Shown here: positions 35,818-47,496 of the stretch, one piece after another | Position numbering within the stretch: the first letter of the stretch is position 1 | Layout: the number at the start of each line of letters is the position of its first letter | Source: Mixophyes australis | Taxonomy: Eukaryota; Chordata; Amphibia; Anura; Limnodynastidae | Assembly (NCBI GenBank): GCA_036250195.1 | Contig: JAVHZZ010000003.1 | Coordinates: forward strand, 53,869,521-53,933,520 | DNA: 64,000 nucleotides | Reading direction: 5' to 3' | Made by a program: the position numbers and the translations under genes | Notes under the pieces: generated by a model | Database searches by the model: none | Seen by the model: only the letters and a program-made list of their open reading frames with translations | Told to the model about the DNA's origin: nothing

Positions 35818-36865
35818 CAGTGGTCGAAGTTGCTAGTGTATATGATAATATACCTGAACGTCAGTTCTCCTATTGCCTTCATTGTAAAACTATTAAATTC
35901 CATTCACTCACATTCCCGTTGCATTTTCCATACCACCACTTCTACATTTCCATATCACCACTTCTACATTTCCATACCACCACTTCTACATTTCCATACC
36001 GCCACTTCTACATGTCCATACCACCACTTCTACATTTCCATATCACCACTTCTACATTTCCATACCACCACTTCTACATGTCCATACCACCACTTCTACA
36101 TTCCATACCACCACTTCTACATTTCCATACCACCACTTCTACATTTTCATACCTCCACTTCTACATTTTCATACCTCCACTTCTACATTTCCATACCACC
36201 ACTTCTACATTTCCATACCACCACTTCTACATTTCCATACCACCACTTCTACATTTCCATACCACCACTTCTACATTTTCATATCTCCACTTCTACATTT
36301 CCATACCACCACTTCTACATTTTCATACCTCCACTTCTACATTTTCATATCTCCACTTCTACATTTCCATACCACCACTTCTACATTTTCATACCTCCAC
36401 TTCTACATTTCCCTACCTCCACTTCTACATTTTCATACCTCCACTTCTACATTTTCATACCTCCACTTCTACATTTCCATACCACCACTACTACATTTCC
36501 ATACCACCACTTCTACTTTTTCATACCTCCACTTCTACATTTCCATACCTCCACTTCTACATTTCCATACCACCACTTCTACATTTTCATACCTCCACTT
36601 CTACATTTCCAAACCACCTCTTCTACATGTCCATACCACCACTTCTACATTTTCATACCTCCACTTCTACATGTCCATACCTCCACTTCTACATTTCCAT
36701 ACCACCACTTCTACATTTCCATACCACCACTTCTACATTTCCATACCGCTACTTCTACATTTCCATACCACCACTTCTACATTTCCATACCACCACTTCT
36801 ACATTTCCATACCACTACTTCTACATTTCCATACCACTACTTCTACATTTCCATACCCACATGAT
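35818..36865. mobile_element. hAT-like MITE inflated by a 22-bp array (family member C)
   Basis: Left end CAGTGGTCGAAGT at 35818, then the family block CTCCTATTGCCTTCATTG and ATTAAATTCCATTCAC, then about 42 copies of a 22-bp unit (CATTTCCATACCACCACTTCTA). The unit equals the family's right subterminal sequence (CATACCGCCACTTCTAAATTT in member B). No right terminus was found after the array. The 401- and 344-codon frames are open only because the stop-free unit repeats every 66 nt in phase; they are not genes. Confidence 0.65.
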
Positions 36866-38163
36866 AGTTTGTGTAAGAAATCAGAAGAGAGCTGTTTTAT
36901 TTGTCGCCCCAGGCAGCATATTTACCTGATTTATGCCTTCTGTGATCTATCTGTATGAGGCAAGTTTTATTATTAGAGTGTTTTCCTTTGTACACGGACT
37001 ATTATGAAAATGGAAAAATGATCTATACATCATAGCAATCAATCAGATTGTAACATTTTGCAGTGCTTTTTAGAAAAATTAAATTAAGGTCGTGATTGGT
37101 TGGCTATATATAACTAATGTAAAATGTGAATTTGAAGTTAGAAATTTACGCTTATACATTTTTACACATTCTGAAATGCAGGAGAGGAAGGTCAACCATA
37201 GTAGTTAGTTCAGTGGATACTCATTGCATATGAGACTTATGTGACTATTTAGTGAGTCAGAGCGTAATATATGGGAGCGGACAGAACACAAATAATGTGC
37301 TAATTTCTGGAGGATTTGAGGCCATCATTCTACTGGAGAAACCTGCAACATTCTACACTCAAATTATGTCAATATTCCACACAACATTTTTGAAAATTTT
37401 TGTGATCTTTTTACACAGCATAATTTTTAGCAATACTTTTAGAATTTATTCAACTGGTAAACTCTTTAAATAGTGGCACACCTTTGTATTACCTCATGTA
37501 AGGGAACAATAGAGGAACCACAACACAAGGAATTTAAAATGGAGCAATATATGTGAAAAAGTAATCAATTATGGCTTACTGCAATAAGGAAAATGTGTGC
37601 AAGAGCAGTTTTTAAAATCTGCCTTCTTTTTCCTTGAAACAGATGTCTGAACCTTTGTGCAAGTCCCTCTTCGGCTTTGACAGTTACTTGCTTGAGGGAC
37701 AGCTGAAATGCATAGTATTTCTGATCGGAATATTATATTCATCTGGATGTTAATTGCAGTGTCTGGCTGCGCATAAATAATTAATTATCCAAAATCCACA
37801 CAGCTGTGACTGGTGGTATAAAGTGATTGTGCTGTCATTCTTCAGCAATTTTACATAATGCAACAAAGTAACTCAGGAATTCAGTAGGAAACTAATTGAA
37901 CGACAAACATGATAGGAATACTGTGAAACAAATAACTCACAATGTACACAGAAATCCAAACATCTATGGAAATGGGTTGTTTGTGATACTTAAAAGGCAA
38001 CTGACCCAAACATTTGTTTACCTAGGGAAGAATATTGTTTGCATGAATGTTGAGTGTTTGTTTGTTAGTTTGCTTCTTATATAAAACACAATAGCATTTG
38101 GTAAATAAAACATTATTAAATCAGGCTACATTGAAGCACATAGCTACAAGAATTTTGCACCAA
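36866..38163. other. No gene identified; candidate conserved non-coding block at 37640-37860
   Basis: No repeats recognised. 37640-37860 has high-complexity sequence with an E-box CAGCTG, TGACAG motifs and ATAATTAATTA homeodomain-like sites. This is the most regulatory-looking unique stretch in the window, but that is an impression from composition only. Confidence 0.35.
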
Positions 38164-38340
38164 GGGATAATTATACTAAACTGCGGGTTTGAGAAATTGG
38201 GGAAGTTGCCTATAGCAACCAATCAGCTTCTAGCTGTCATTTTGTAGAATGTACTTATTAAATTATAAATAGAATCTGATTGGTTGCTATAGGCATCATC
38301 TCTCCACTTTTTCAAACCGGCAATTTAGTAAATATACCCC
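38164..38340. mobile_element. 177-bp MITE, copy 2
   Basis: Same family and same length as copy 1 at 21392: GGGATAATTATACTAAACTG...AGTAAATATACCCC with the TTGCCTATAGCAACCAATCAG interior and its complement. No coding potential. Confidence 0.7.
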
Positions 38341-38676
38341 AAGACAGCATCGTCTGATGCACAACTGCTTGGAAACCTAACATGCAAGAAAAACAAGTTA
38401 GCTCTTTTTAATGTAACTCTCCGAACTCTCTTATTCACACCTTCTAGTGGCAGCCTCCATCCACTGCTTTTCTCTCTCCCACCAATCTCCACATTAATGT
38501 ATCTCAAGCTGACTGCTGTCCAGTTTCTTGGCCCCAGGATTTTCCTCCTCCTCAGCACCTTTCAGATTCCTCATTGAAGTACTACTGGGACAGCCCACTT
38601 CACCATGTGACACTGTGTGTCCCCGGATTGGATAGAATGGCATGTAATCAGAGGAGACTCAGAGGAGACTCAAAAC
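38341..38676. other. No gene identified
   Basis: Short frames between a MITE and a hAT element. Confidence 0.4.
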
Positions 38677-40251
38677 CAGAGCCGTAACTAGGGTGGTGCG
38701 GGTGGTGCCGTCGCCCCGAGCGCAAGCCCGAGGGGGCCAGCCGCCCGCTACCTTCCCCTCTGTGGCACAAAGTAAAAAAAAAATATCTAAAAAAAATAAA
38801 ATAGAATAAAAAAATATTACCCCCCCCCGCGACTCATGCAGGGGGGGTGCCGCGAGTCGGGGGAGGGGGGGTCGGTTGCCGCGAGTCGGGGGAGGGGGGG
38901 TCGGGTGCCGCGAGTCGGGGGAGGGGCTAGTGTGGTGGCTGGTCAAAGAATGATCACACTGTCTGTCAGACAGTGTGTATAAAGTTATTTGTCAGGACCC
39001 GCCCCCTCCCCTTCCAGGATGCTGTGCTCAGCTCCACCACCCCCTCTGAAAAGAAAGTGAGGAGCGGCCATTGCTGAGCAGAGAGAGTGAGTCCCCTGCA
39101 TCTACTGCTGACTGCTATGCTGACCATCCAGGAGGGAAGAAAAATAGGTAAGTAAATGTTATATTGTAATTAAAATATATATTAAAAAAAAAAAAATAGG
39201 AAATAGGGTGCTCCATCCAGGAGCAAAAACTAAGGGAGTGTAGTGGGGAAGCAAAAGCTATGGGGGCAGGGGACATGAAAATGTATAATGATTATTTTTT
39301 GGTATTGTATTTTTTGGTATTTTGCATTTATGTATTCTCCCCTGTCCCTCTCATCTACCCCACCTGTGCCACCTTCTCCCCAGTCCCTCTCATCTACCCC
39401 CTTGTGCCACCTTCTCCCCAGTCCCTCTCATCCACCCCCCTGTCCCACCTTCTCCACAGTCCCTCTCATCTACCCCCCTGTGCCACCTTCTCCCCAGTCC
39501 TTCTCATCTACCCCCCTGTCCCACCTTCTCCTCAGTTCTTCTCATCTACCCCCCTGTCCCACCTTCTCCACAGTCCCTCTCATCTACCCCCCCTGTGCCA
39601 CCTTCTCCCCAGTTCCTCTCATCTACTCCCCCCCCATGTGCCACCTTGTCCCCAGGCCCTCTCATCTACTACCCCCTCTGTGCCACCTTGTCCCCAGGCT
39701 CTCTCATCTACTACCCCCTCTGTGCCACCTTGTCCCCAGGCCCTTTCATCTACTACCCCCTCTGTGCCACCTTGTCCCCAGGCCCACCTTCTCCCCTGTC
39801 CCTCTCATCTACCCCCTTGCACCATCTTCTCCCCTATTCCTCTTACTTGTCATCCTGCAGCCCACTTCCAGCACTGGGTTTATATATATTTAAAAATCCA
39901 AATTTATATAGTGTATGTCGTGTAAAGTACAGGAAATAGAAAATTTGTCATTTTCATATTCATAATCTATGATTTCTATTTTCCTCCACATAGTGTCTAT
40001 TGCAAAAAATACAGGTGTAGCCAAGGGCTCTTATATTTCTTCCCTATAGTGAGAGAAATTTGTATAGGTTACACCTGTATTTTTGAGGCTACCAACTACA
40101 CAGCAATGCAAAAGAATTCATTCAGTAAAGTGCTAGCCACACCCCCACATTAGGTTGGCCACACCCACTTGGCAAATGTCACTCCCACTTAGATGGGGGG
40201 CGCCGGTGCCCTGTCTCGCCCAGGGCACTAAAATGTCTAGTTACGGCACTG
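38677..40251. mobile_element. Non-autonomous hAT element (1,575 bp)
   Basis: Ends CAGAGCCGTAACTAG and CTAGTTACGGCACTG are inverted repeats with one mismatch, flanked by perfect octamers CTCAAAAC (38669-38676, 40252-40259). The interior holds GC-rich sequence, a GTAAGTAAAT splice-donor-like site near 39148 and a 39-bp minisatellite. No transposase domain is seen, so it depends on an autonomous relative. Confidence 0.85.
39345..39850. repeat. 39-bp minisatellite inside the hAT element
   Basis: About 13 units of CCACCTTCTCCCCAGTCCCT plus CTCATCTACCCCCCTGTG. The unit is 13 codons long without a stop in any plus-strand frame, so three overlapping frames of 201-221 codons are open, encoding PPSPQSLSSTP-like repeats. 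Unit variation is mainly T/C and length of the C-run. Not a gene on present evidence. Confidence 0.85.
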
Positions 40252-40399
40252 CTCAAAACACACACCATCTTCCCTGATTGACCCACATGATGCAGTGGGC
40301 TTCCCCTGTCTGTGGCAAACAGGCTTGACCAGTGGATCACATGATTGCATTCAAGTCCAATCAAAGTAGTGGGAACCACAGTAACTATGCACCTGAATG

Positions 40400-41787
40400 T
40401 GTTTGCATATGTTCTTATGTTCTAGGGTGTATAATTATTAGAGATATTGCCTCCTGATAGTAGGTGACATAGTTAGGATGCCACTATTAGGATATAATTA
40501 TGTCCAGCCACTGAATTTTCCTGTGGATCCACAATATCTATGGAAATTCTCTCAAAAAGGACCTGCACAACAGTTATAGGTATCAAGGGGGCCTGGTAAG
40601 TATGTTTAGGACAGGTTCTCTGACAGATTTTCTAGGAATGAAAATTCCACCTAACTGCTTTATATCTTGCTGATCAGAAGGACCTACCAAACACCCTCTC
40701 TTGTTGGCTCTGGTGGCGGAGTTTCATCTATGGCATAACCCAGCAATATGGTGCTGTTCATTGCCTATCAGCGCCACTTAACACGTTGCTTCTCCTAGCA
40801 GTTTTTTCATTGTTTAGTTGGCACATCTCTGTTTAGCTTCCTGATATTGTAGTTCCTCCATGATAGTTTCCTTGTCCATCACTTGCTTCTGTAGGATCTC
40901 CTCAAAGTAGGGAAAATCCTGTCCCGTGATTAATCACAGGGTTCTGTTGCAGGATTTGGTAATTCCATGTACGGAGAGTACCTTGGCTAATCATTTGGTC
41001 GACACAGAACCAAAGTCAACTAAAGCCAGTACTACTTTCATGTCTATTATTTCGGTCACTTGGAACAATTGAGGCTGTCCTGTAGCCATATTCATATAGC
41101 AGTTGCAAGAATATACCGAACATGAGCCAGATAGAGTACAGTCCATTGGTTCCTGTAATGTTGGACTTTGAACCTGTAGGTGATTCACATTCCCGCTCCC
41201 AAAACATACTGAACATAGTGGGCAGAGCGTAGAACAGCAGTGGTTTTGACATCTGCTGCATAGCCCTCAAACTCAACACATCTGTGGTCACTTTATTATA
41301 TTTGTTGTTCGCTTTGCATAATTCATCTCTGAAGAGCTCTGTCAAGATGTTGGGTGAAGCGATCTAGCCATAGAAGGTCGATGATTTGTCTTGGTGAATT
41401 TGTTTCAGGTTGGAGCCATCCATTTAGTAAGGAGTTTACTTAAAACACACAGCTGTGGCTTAAAGAGTTTCTCTCTCACAAATTCCCACTGATGGAACTG
41501 TTCAGCTCTACCTGCAGCAGCAACTCCAATCTGCACCAGAATCACTTGCTTCCAGTGATAGTAATACTAAAGGGCCTCCATTTCATCTAAATCCATGTAA
41601 ACTTGTTGGGCTTTACTGCACAAACATTGCTCTAGATTCTCAGCCCAACTCTGCAGCCATTTTGCACAGTTAGAAAAATATACAATGCTATCAGGTAGGA
41701 CCCGACATTGTCTGCAGGTGTCATTTTTTAAAAAGCGTGAGTGGGTTATACCACCTTGTCCTGCTGTGCCTGTATTAATAGATTCTT
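40400..41787 (-). pseudogene. Ty3/Gypsy gag-protease relic
   Basis: Minus-strand frames show, in order, KAQQVYMDL (about 41600), FHQWEF...LLTKWMAPT (41480-41400), and then LALVDFGSVS (about 41010), a retropepsin-like centre where the usual DTGS or DSGS has become DFGS. The first parts resemble the capsid C-terminal region of Gmr1-like Gypsy elements from which SCAN domains are thought to derive. Stops and shifts separate them. Downstream pol is lost. A MITE abuts the 5' side. Confidence 0.5.
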
Positions 41788-41964
41788 GGGGCAAGATTTA
41801 TTAAACGGCGGGTTTGATGAAGTGGAGATGTTGCTTATAGCAACCAATCAGTTTCTAGCTTTCATTTTGTAGAATGCACTAAATAAATGATAGCTAGAAT
41901 CTGATTGGTTGCTATAGGCAACATCTCCACTTTTTCAAACCCGCCGTTTAGTAAATATACCCCC
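41788..41964. mobile_element. 177-bp MITE, copy 3
   Basis: GGGGCAAGATTTATTAAACG...CGTTTAGTAAATATACCCC with the shared TATAGCAACCAATCAG interior. Same length as the other two copies. Inserted beside the Gypsy relic. No clear target duplication. Confidence 0.7.
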
Positions 41965-42120
41965 TGATCTCCTAATGAGCCATTGCTGCTTACAACTGTT
42001 GTGCTTGCTGTGTATGCCATAATTTACTACAGGCCTTTTAAAATTTCCTCCATTTTGTGTGTTTGACTGGGTGGGAAGTGGAGTCTGACTTCCTTAAGTA
42101 TCCCACAATGACACCTTTCG

Positions 42121-42490
42121 TGACACGGTCACCCCCAAGTTGAAGCTCACAAAGTATTTTTTGGTATAACATCCTTCTGTTTTATTGTCAGGATTGGAGA
42201 CAAGATTCCAAATAAACATCAAAATACTAATATAACACAGAAGATCTCTCTATTAGATCCGCCAGTTTCTCCCGCATAGATTGCCCTGCCCACAGGGAAG
42301 ACAAGTCTTTTAAACACTAAGCTCCTCCCCAGCTCTATTCTAATTGACAGATTTCAAACCCCTCCCAGAGTTGGCATCACCCACCTCCCGTAGATAAAGC
42401 TGATTAGAACAAGTGCGAAGTCTGTATGGCTTCATCACAGCCACACCCAGAGCCTGCCAGCTGTGTAGGGAGCTGCTATGGTAAGTTACT
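42121..42490 (-). mobile_element. Possible LTR of the gag-protease relic
   Basis: Starts TGACACGGTCACCCC on the plus strand. Read on the minus strand it has a TTTAAAAG promoter-like box near 42310 and an AATAAAA poly(A) signal near 42180, in correct LTR order, and it lies upstream of the minus-strand gag relic. The far boundary and target duplication were not fixed, so this is tentative. Confidence 0.35.
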
Positions 42491-42892
42491 CACTTAGAGA
42501 TCATCACATTGAGAAAATGCATAAATTGTTTCCATCTTCTATATGGTGAGTTTATTTAATTTACATGGCTTTGTTGATGCTTTTGTAACAGAAAACCCCC
42601 ACCCTTAACCCGTGTTTCTTAGGAAGTGATTTACTTAAGTTGATGCTCTGATGTCCTCAACTCTGAGTAAGATCAAACAGGAAACTTTAACTAGTTTCCT
42701 CTTTTTATAGAAACAAAAATGATATAGAAATGATAGCTGTATTACTTTCAGGTGGGCAAGAGCAGGTGCAAATAATGGATGACAATGTTGACGGCAACAA
42801 AAGAGAAACTCTTGTGATTGGCTATTTGCCAATACTCCATTGATGCTAATAGGTGCTTTCTTCTTTGCATGTGAATATATTATCATCATCAT
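42491..42892. other. No gene identified
   Basis: Short frames between the possible LTR and the L2 LINE tail. Confidence 0.4.
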
Positions 42893-43735
42893 CATCAAAA
42901 TGTATTTATATAGTGCCAGCAAATTCCATAGTGCTGTACAATTGGGGACAAACAGAGTAATAAACAAACTGGGTAAAACAGATAAAGAGGTGAGAAGGCC
43001 CTGCTCGCAATCTATGGGACAATAGGAGATGGATATATGAGGTTAAGGTTAATGATTTGTAAACCAAAAAAAAGTCTTATTGTTTGAGGGAGGGAGTGGG
43101 TGCAGCTCGAAAGAAGTCCTGTAAATGGGAATGGGAGGATGTAATGAGGGTGGATGAGAGACGCAGATCTTGTGCAGAATGGCGTTGTCGAGTTGGGAGA
43201 TATTTTGAGACAAGTGAGGAGATGTAGGTTGGAGCAGCTTTGTTGATGGTCTTGTAGGTTAGTAAAAGTATTTTATATTGGATTCAGTAAAAAAAACAGG
43301 CAACCAGTGTACAGACAGACAGAGTGAATCAGCAGTGGAATAACGATTTGCAAGGAAAATCAATCTGGCCGCTGAGTGCAAAATAGGTCGTAGGGGTCGA
43401 GTCTCTTTAGGGAAAGACCAGTAAAGAGGGAATTGTAATAGTCAATGATGAGGGCATAAGTTAAGGTTTTTGCAGTGTCTTGTGTAAGATGTGTACGTAT
43501 TCTGGAAATGTTTTTTAGATGCATCTAACATGATTTAGATATAGAGTCGAGGAGGGGAACAAAAGATAGTTGTGAGTTAAGGATCACACCTAGGCAGCGA
43601 GCTTGAGGAGTAGGGTATAAGGTCATGTTGTCAATAGAAATAGAAATGTCAGGTATGTTTCTGTTGGTGGATGGAAATATTATGATTTTGTGTGTGTGTT
43701 CCAGCAATGTTTTTTACACTTATGTAGGACCGGGA
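42893..43735 (-). pseudogene. L2-type LINE, 3' end of ORF2 plus tail
   Basis: The minus-strand frame from 43707 carries ARCLGVILNSQLSF (after the reverse-transcriptase core). Then, with shifts, come TYKTINKAAPTYISSLVSKY (about 43240) and FFRAAPTPSL (about 43100), the conserved C-terminal region of L2/CR1-type ORF2. The tail has TTTGTCCCCAATTGTACAGC, GGCACTATATAAATACA and (GAT)n. The copy is 5'-truncated with many stops. A second copy is on the plus strand at 53600. Confidence 0.8.
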
Positions 43736-44744
43736 GTTTGTCCTCCAATTTTAGAGATGCCTAACAAAACAAATGGTTATAAACATGGGCGTTAATGTAG
43801 GTGACTTCTGCCTGGTGTAAACCTGCACGTATCTTGTGACAGTTACAGCTTTGCCAACGCTCACAATTGCGGCTCTTTCAGTGAACGCAATTTGTGTTGG
43901 CAATTTCAGCCCCTTTGTGTTTATATTTTTAACAATGGTATCAATTTTTTATATTGATTATAGTACATCCTTAATGAAGCTGCTAACTTTGCATAACTCT
44001 GTTTATTGTGACACACGTACTCCAAAATTAATATACGCGTTTTTTGTTGCTTTCATTAGTCTCTAATGTGCTCAAGACTTAAGAAATATCTATGTTGTTT
44101 CCTAATAAGTTACTATTGTACTTTTAAACATCAACAAGTATTCCTCCCTGATTCAGTACCAGTTGTGTTAGTAGTAATGATGGTGATAGCTAAGCTGGAG
44201 GCTGCTGTCCTGGTGGATACATCATATAGTGTCTGTACTGTATCACCTTACCCGTGGTCCGTGGTGAGTTATCTGTTCATGTCAGCAATGATTGATGATG
44301 CTGCAGATCCTCCTAATGGAATGATCTATAGTAGAATGACTTCATTGATTTAAGACTGGTGCATAGTCCACCTATGTTATTTCTGTGAATTTGACGAATA
44401 AATACCATTACTCAACATAAATAATGGTTAAAAATCTGACAATGGGCTGATTTTCTCAATTCATAATTTATTGACATAATCTTAAAAGGTAACAAACATT
44501 ATTGCACATTGAGCAAAATAGAAATGTATTACCAAACTCATGCATAACTGTCTAATCTTACTGTATAACTTGTAACAAGCTGCATTCAATCTTGTTTTGA
44601 AAAACCTTAAATGAAGAGAAAATTTTTAAAATGAAAAAAAAATCTGCTGTTTGTTGTATCGAATAGTGAATACAGAATATGTCACAATAAATAGATCATT
44701 GTGACATTTATGTGGGGTACATTTTAATTATTTATTATTTATTA
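43736..44744. other. No gene identified
   Basis: AT-rich, short frames only. Confidence 0.45.
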
Positions 44745-44975
44745 TTAACAGTTATTAACACAGTGAATACATATTGCAAAGAGCTTTACGGATAATATTT
44801 AATCATTCGCATCAGTGTAGCTTCGATCTAGATTCCCTACCAGATGGACACATACACAGACTCGCTCAATGTCATCAGAAGCAAATTAATGTTTTTGGAG
44901 TGTGGGAAGAAACAGGGGCCCCAAGAGGAAACTCACCCAATCACGGTGAGAACATACAAACTCCACCTATGTTAT
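44745..44975 (-). mobile_element. tRNA-derived SINE fragment, body and tail
   Basis: TTTTTGGAGTGTGGGAAGAAAC and GGTGAGAACATACAAACTCC match the complement of the SINE body. The head is missing and the tail is eroded. Confidence 0.55.
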
Positions 44976-45310
44976 GTACTGTTAGGCACAGTTATTACTG
45001 TAAATGTTTTATTATTGTGTATTGATATGTGTTGCTATGGTTACAAAGTACTGGGGGGGCAGCAGGGGTTAGCATACTGGAGAGAGATCATGTGCAATTG
45101 GCTTTCTGTTCTAGGAGGGCATTGTCAGCTCAGAAACTCATAAATACTAATTAATTGAATAATATGTAATCTCTCACAAATTAGGGGGAATTTAAATTGC
45201 GATCAGTTATTCATTGTCAGTTGATATTATTAGAAAACTATTGTGACAACCATAAAATATAATTTTGTAATTAGCTTATTCTTCTGTGCGTACTTTGCTA
45301 ATACTAAACA
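44976..45310. other. No gene identified
   Basis: AT-rich, short frames. Confidence 0.4.
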
Positions 45311-46330
45311 CAGTCGTGGCCAAAAGTTTTGAGAATGACACAAATATTATTTTTCAAGTCTGTTGCCTCAGTTATTATGATGGCAATTTGCATATACTCC
45401 AGAATGTCATGAAGAGTGATCAGATATATTGCAATTAATTTCAAATCCCTCATTGCCACGACAATGAACTTTATCCCAAAAAACACATTTCCACTGCATT
45501 TCAGCCCTGCTACCAAAGGTCTAGCTGACATCAGGTCGGTGATTCTCTCGTTAACAGAGGTGAGAGTGTTGACAAGGACAAGGCTGCAGATCACTCCGTC
45601 ATGCTGATTGAGTTAGAATAACAGACTGGAAGCTTTAAAAGGAGAGTGGTGCTTGAAATCATTGTTCTTCCTCTGTTAACCGTCTCCTAAAGTTGATTCA
45701 GCTGTGGGATCGGGACACCTACAGAGCAGAGCTTGCTCAGTCATTTTCTCTGATCAATCCCCTTTCAGAATGTTTGGGTCATTTGGAAAAACGCTGGTCC
45801 GGAGAAGGAAAGGTGAGCGCTACCATCAGTCCTGTGTCGTGCCAACAGTAAAGCATCCTTTGACCATTCATGTGTGGGGTTGCTTCTCAGCCAAGGAAGT
45901 AGGATCACTCACAATTTTGCCTAAGAACACAGCCATGAATAAAGAATGGTACCAAAGCATCCTCCAAGAGCAACTTCTCCCAACCATCCAAGAAAAGTTT
46001 GGTGATGAACAATGCCTTTTCCAGCATGATGGAGCACCTTGCAATAAGGCAAAAGTGATAACTAAGTGGCTTGGAAATGAAAACATCAACAATTTGGGTC
46101 CATGGCCAGGAAACTCCCCAGACCTTAATCTCAATGAGAACTTGTGGTCAATCCTCAAGAGGCCGGTGGACAAACAAAAACCCACAAACTCTGATAAACT
46201 CCAAGCATTGATTACGCAAGAATGGGCAGCCACCAGTCAGTATGTGGCCCAGAAGTTGATTGACAGCTTTCCATGGCAAATTGTTCTTCAAAAAGAAGGG
46301 TCAACACTGCAAATATTGATTCTTTGCATA
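45311..46330 (+). pseudogene. Tc1-like transposon with internal deletions and no right end
   Basis: Begins CAGTCGTGGCCAAAAGTTTT, the terminus of a Tc1-like family well known from salmonids. An open frame (45704-46351) retains VIFSDQSPF, HVWGCFS, FQHDGAPCNKAK and PWPGNSPDLNLNENLW, i.e. the last two acidic catalytic positions of the DD34E triad. Compared with the intact family, segments are missing after CCTCTGTTAACC (about 45680) and after GAGCTTGCTCAG (about 45740), removing the DNA-binding domain and much of the early catalytic part. The right repeat is absent. Only a truncated protein could be made. Confidence 0.8.
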
Positions 46331-47260
46331 ATCTTTTGGACTGGAATTTGACAGATTTACACATTGATTTTAATACAACTTGAGAACACATCAACATATC
46401 TCAATATTTGTTGTAGAGGATTGTCTGATTAATCACTAAATTTCCTTTATTATCATAAATAAAGCATGTATTATATTATACAATTATGCTAGTTTGCAGA
46501 TATTGTGAATTTAATTGTGATACCAATATTCAAGGCTAAAAATTCAATTGACTGGAATTGAACATAATCACTTTGCTGCTTTAACTCATTTGTTTCAGAA
46601 ATATTTTAACCACTCCAGTTGAGACTTTTCATACTCCTAAATAAATCACAATTTCATAATCAATCTACAATACATAAATCTTAATATTTCTTATGAATAT
46701 TTTTAGCTCAATTTTGTATACACTTATGGAGGGGTCCACATTAATTTGAATAGCTTTTTGCCCTCTTATATGTTTTATTTTGTATATATTCCATTTTTGG
46801 TATCTAAATAAAATATTGTTAAATTTCATGTTGCATGTATGTTAAATTAAGCAGTGTAAGGATTTGCAGATTTTGTCTTTTTTTTTGTCTATATGGTGAC
46901 AAAGTGCCACCCAAGCAGCTAGCTTTCTATATAATCTTATAATTTGTTTTACTGTTTGAACACAGAACATGTAATTATTTCTTAAAGAGTAAATGTACTG
47001 TGGAGAAAATGTATATGTGACAGAGAATGGGATTACCTACTAAGACAAGGAATATAATACCATTTAGGATTTAGAGAATGTGATAAGCTTCACTGAGGCA
47101 CATGTTTTCAGGGCACATTTAAATTTTTAGAATTTAAAGGTTTGGTAGTGGATTCCATAGTGTGGATGTAGAATGCAGTCTAGGAGACAAGAGTGAATGC
47201 AATGATAAGGGAGGATGATAGGCATTAGAACATTGGCAGTAACATGCAGAGGATGGTATT
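46331..47260. other. AT-rich intergenic DNA, no gene seen
   Basis: Short frames, no recognised repeat. It ends at the target duplication of the 5.8-kb hAT. Confidence 0.45.
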
Positions 47261-47496
47261 ATTAGTAATAGGGATGAGCGCACTCGGATTTATGAAATCC
47301 GAGCCCACCCGAACGTTGCCGATCCGAGTCGGATCCGAGACAGATCCGGGTATTGGCGCCAAATTCAAATCTGAAACTGAGGCTCTGACTCATAATCCCG
47401 TTGTCGGATCTCGCGATACTCGGATCCTATAAATTCCCCGCTAGTCGCCGCCATCTTCACTCGGGCATTGATCAGGGTAGAGGGAGGGTGTGTTAG

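Noticed and set aside
35724..36929. Plus-strand frames of 401 and 344 codons
   Set aside because: The 22-bp unit lacks stops and repeats every 66 nt in phase, so long frames arise automatically.
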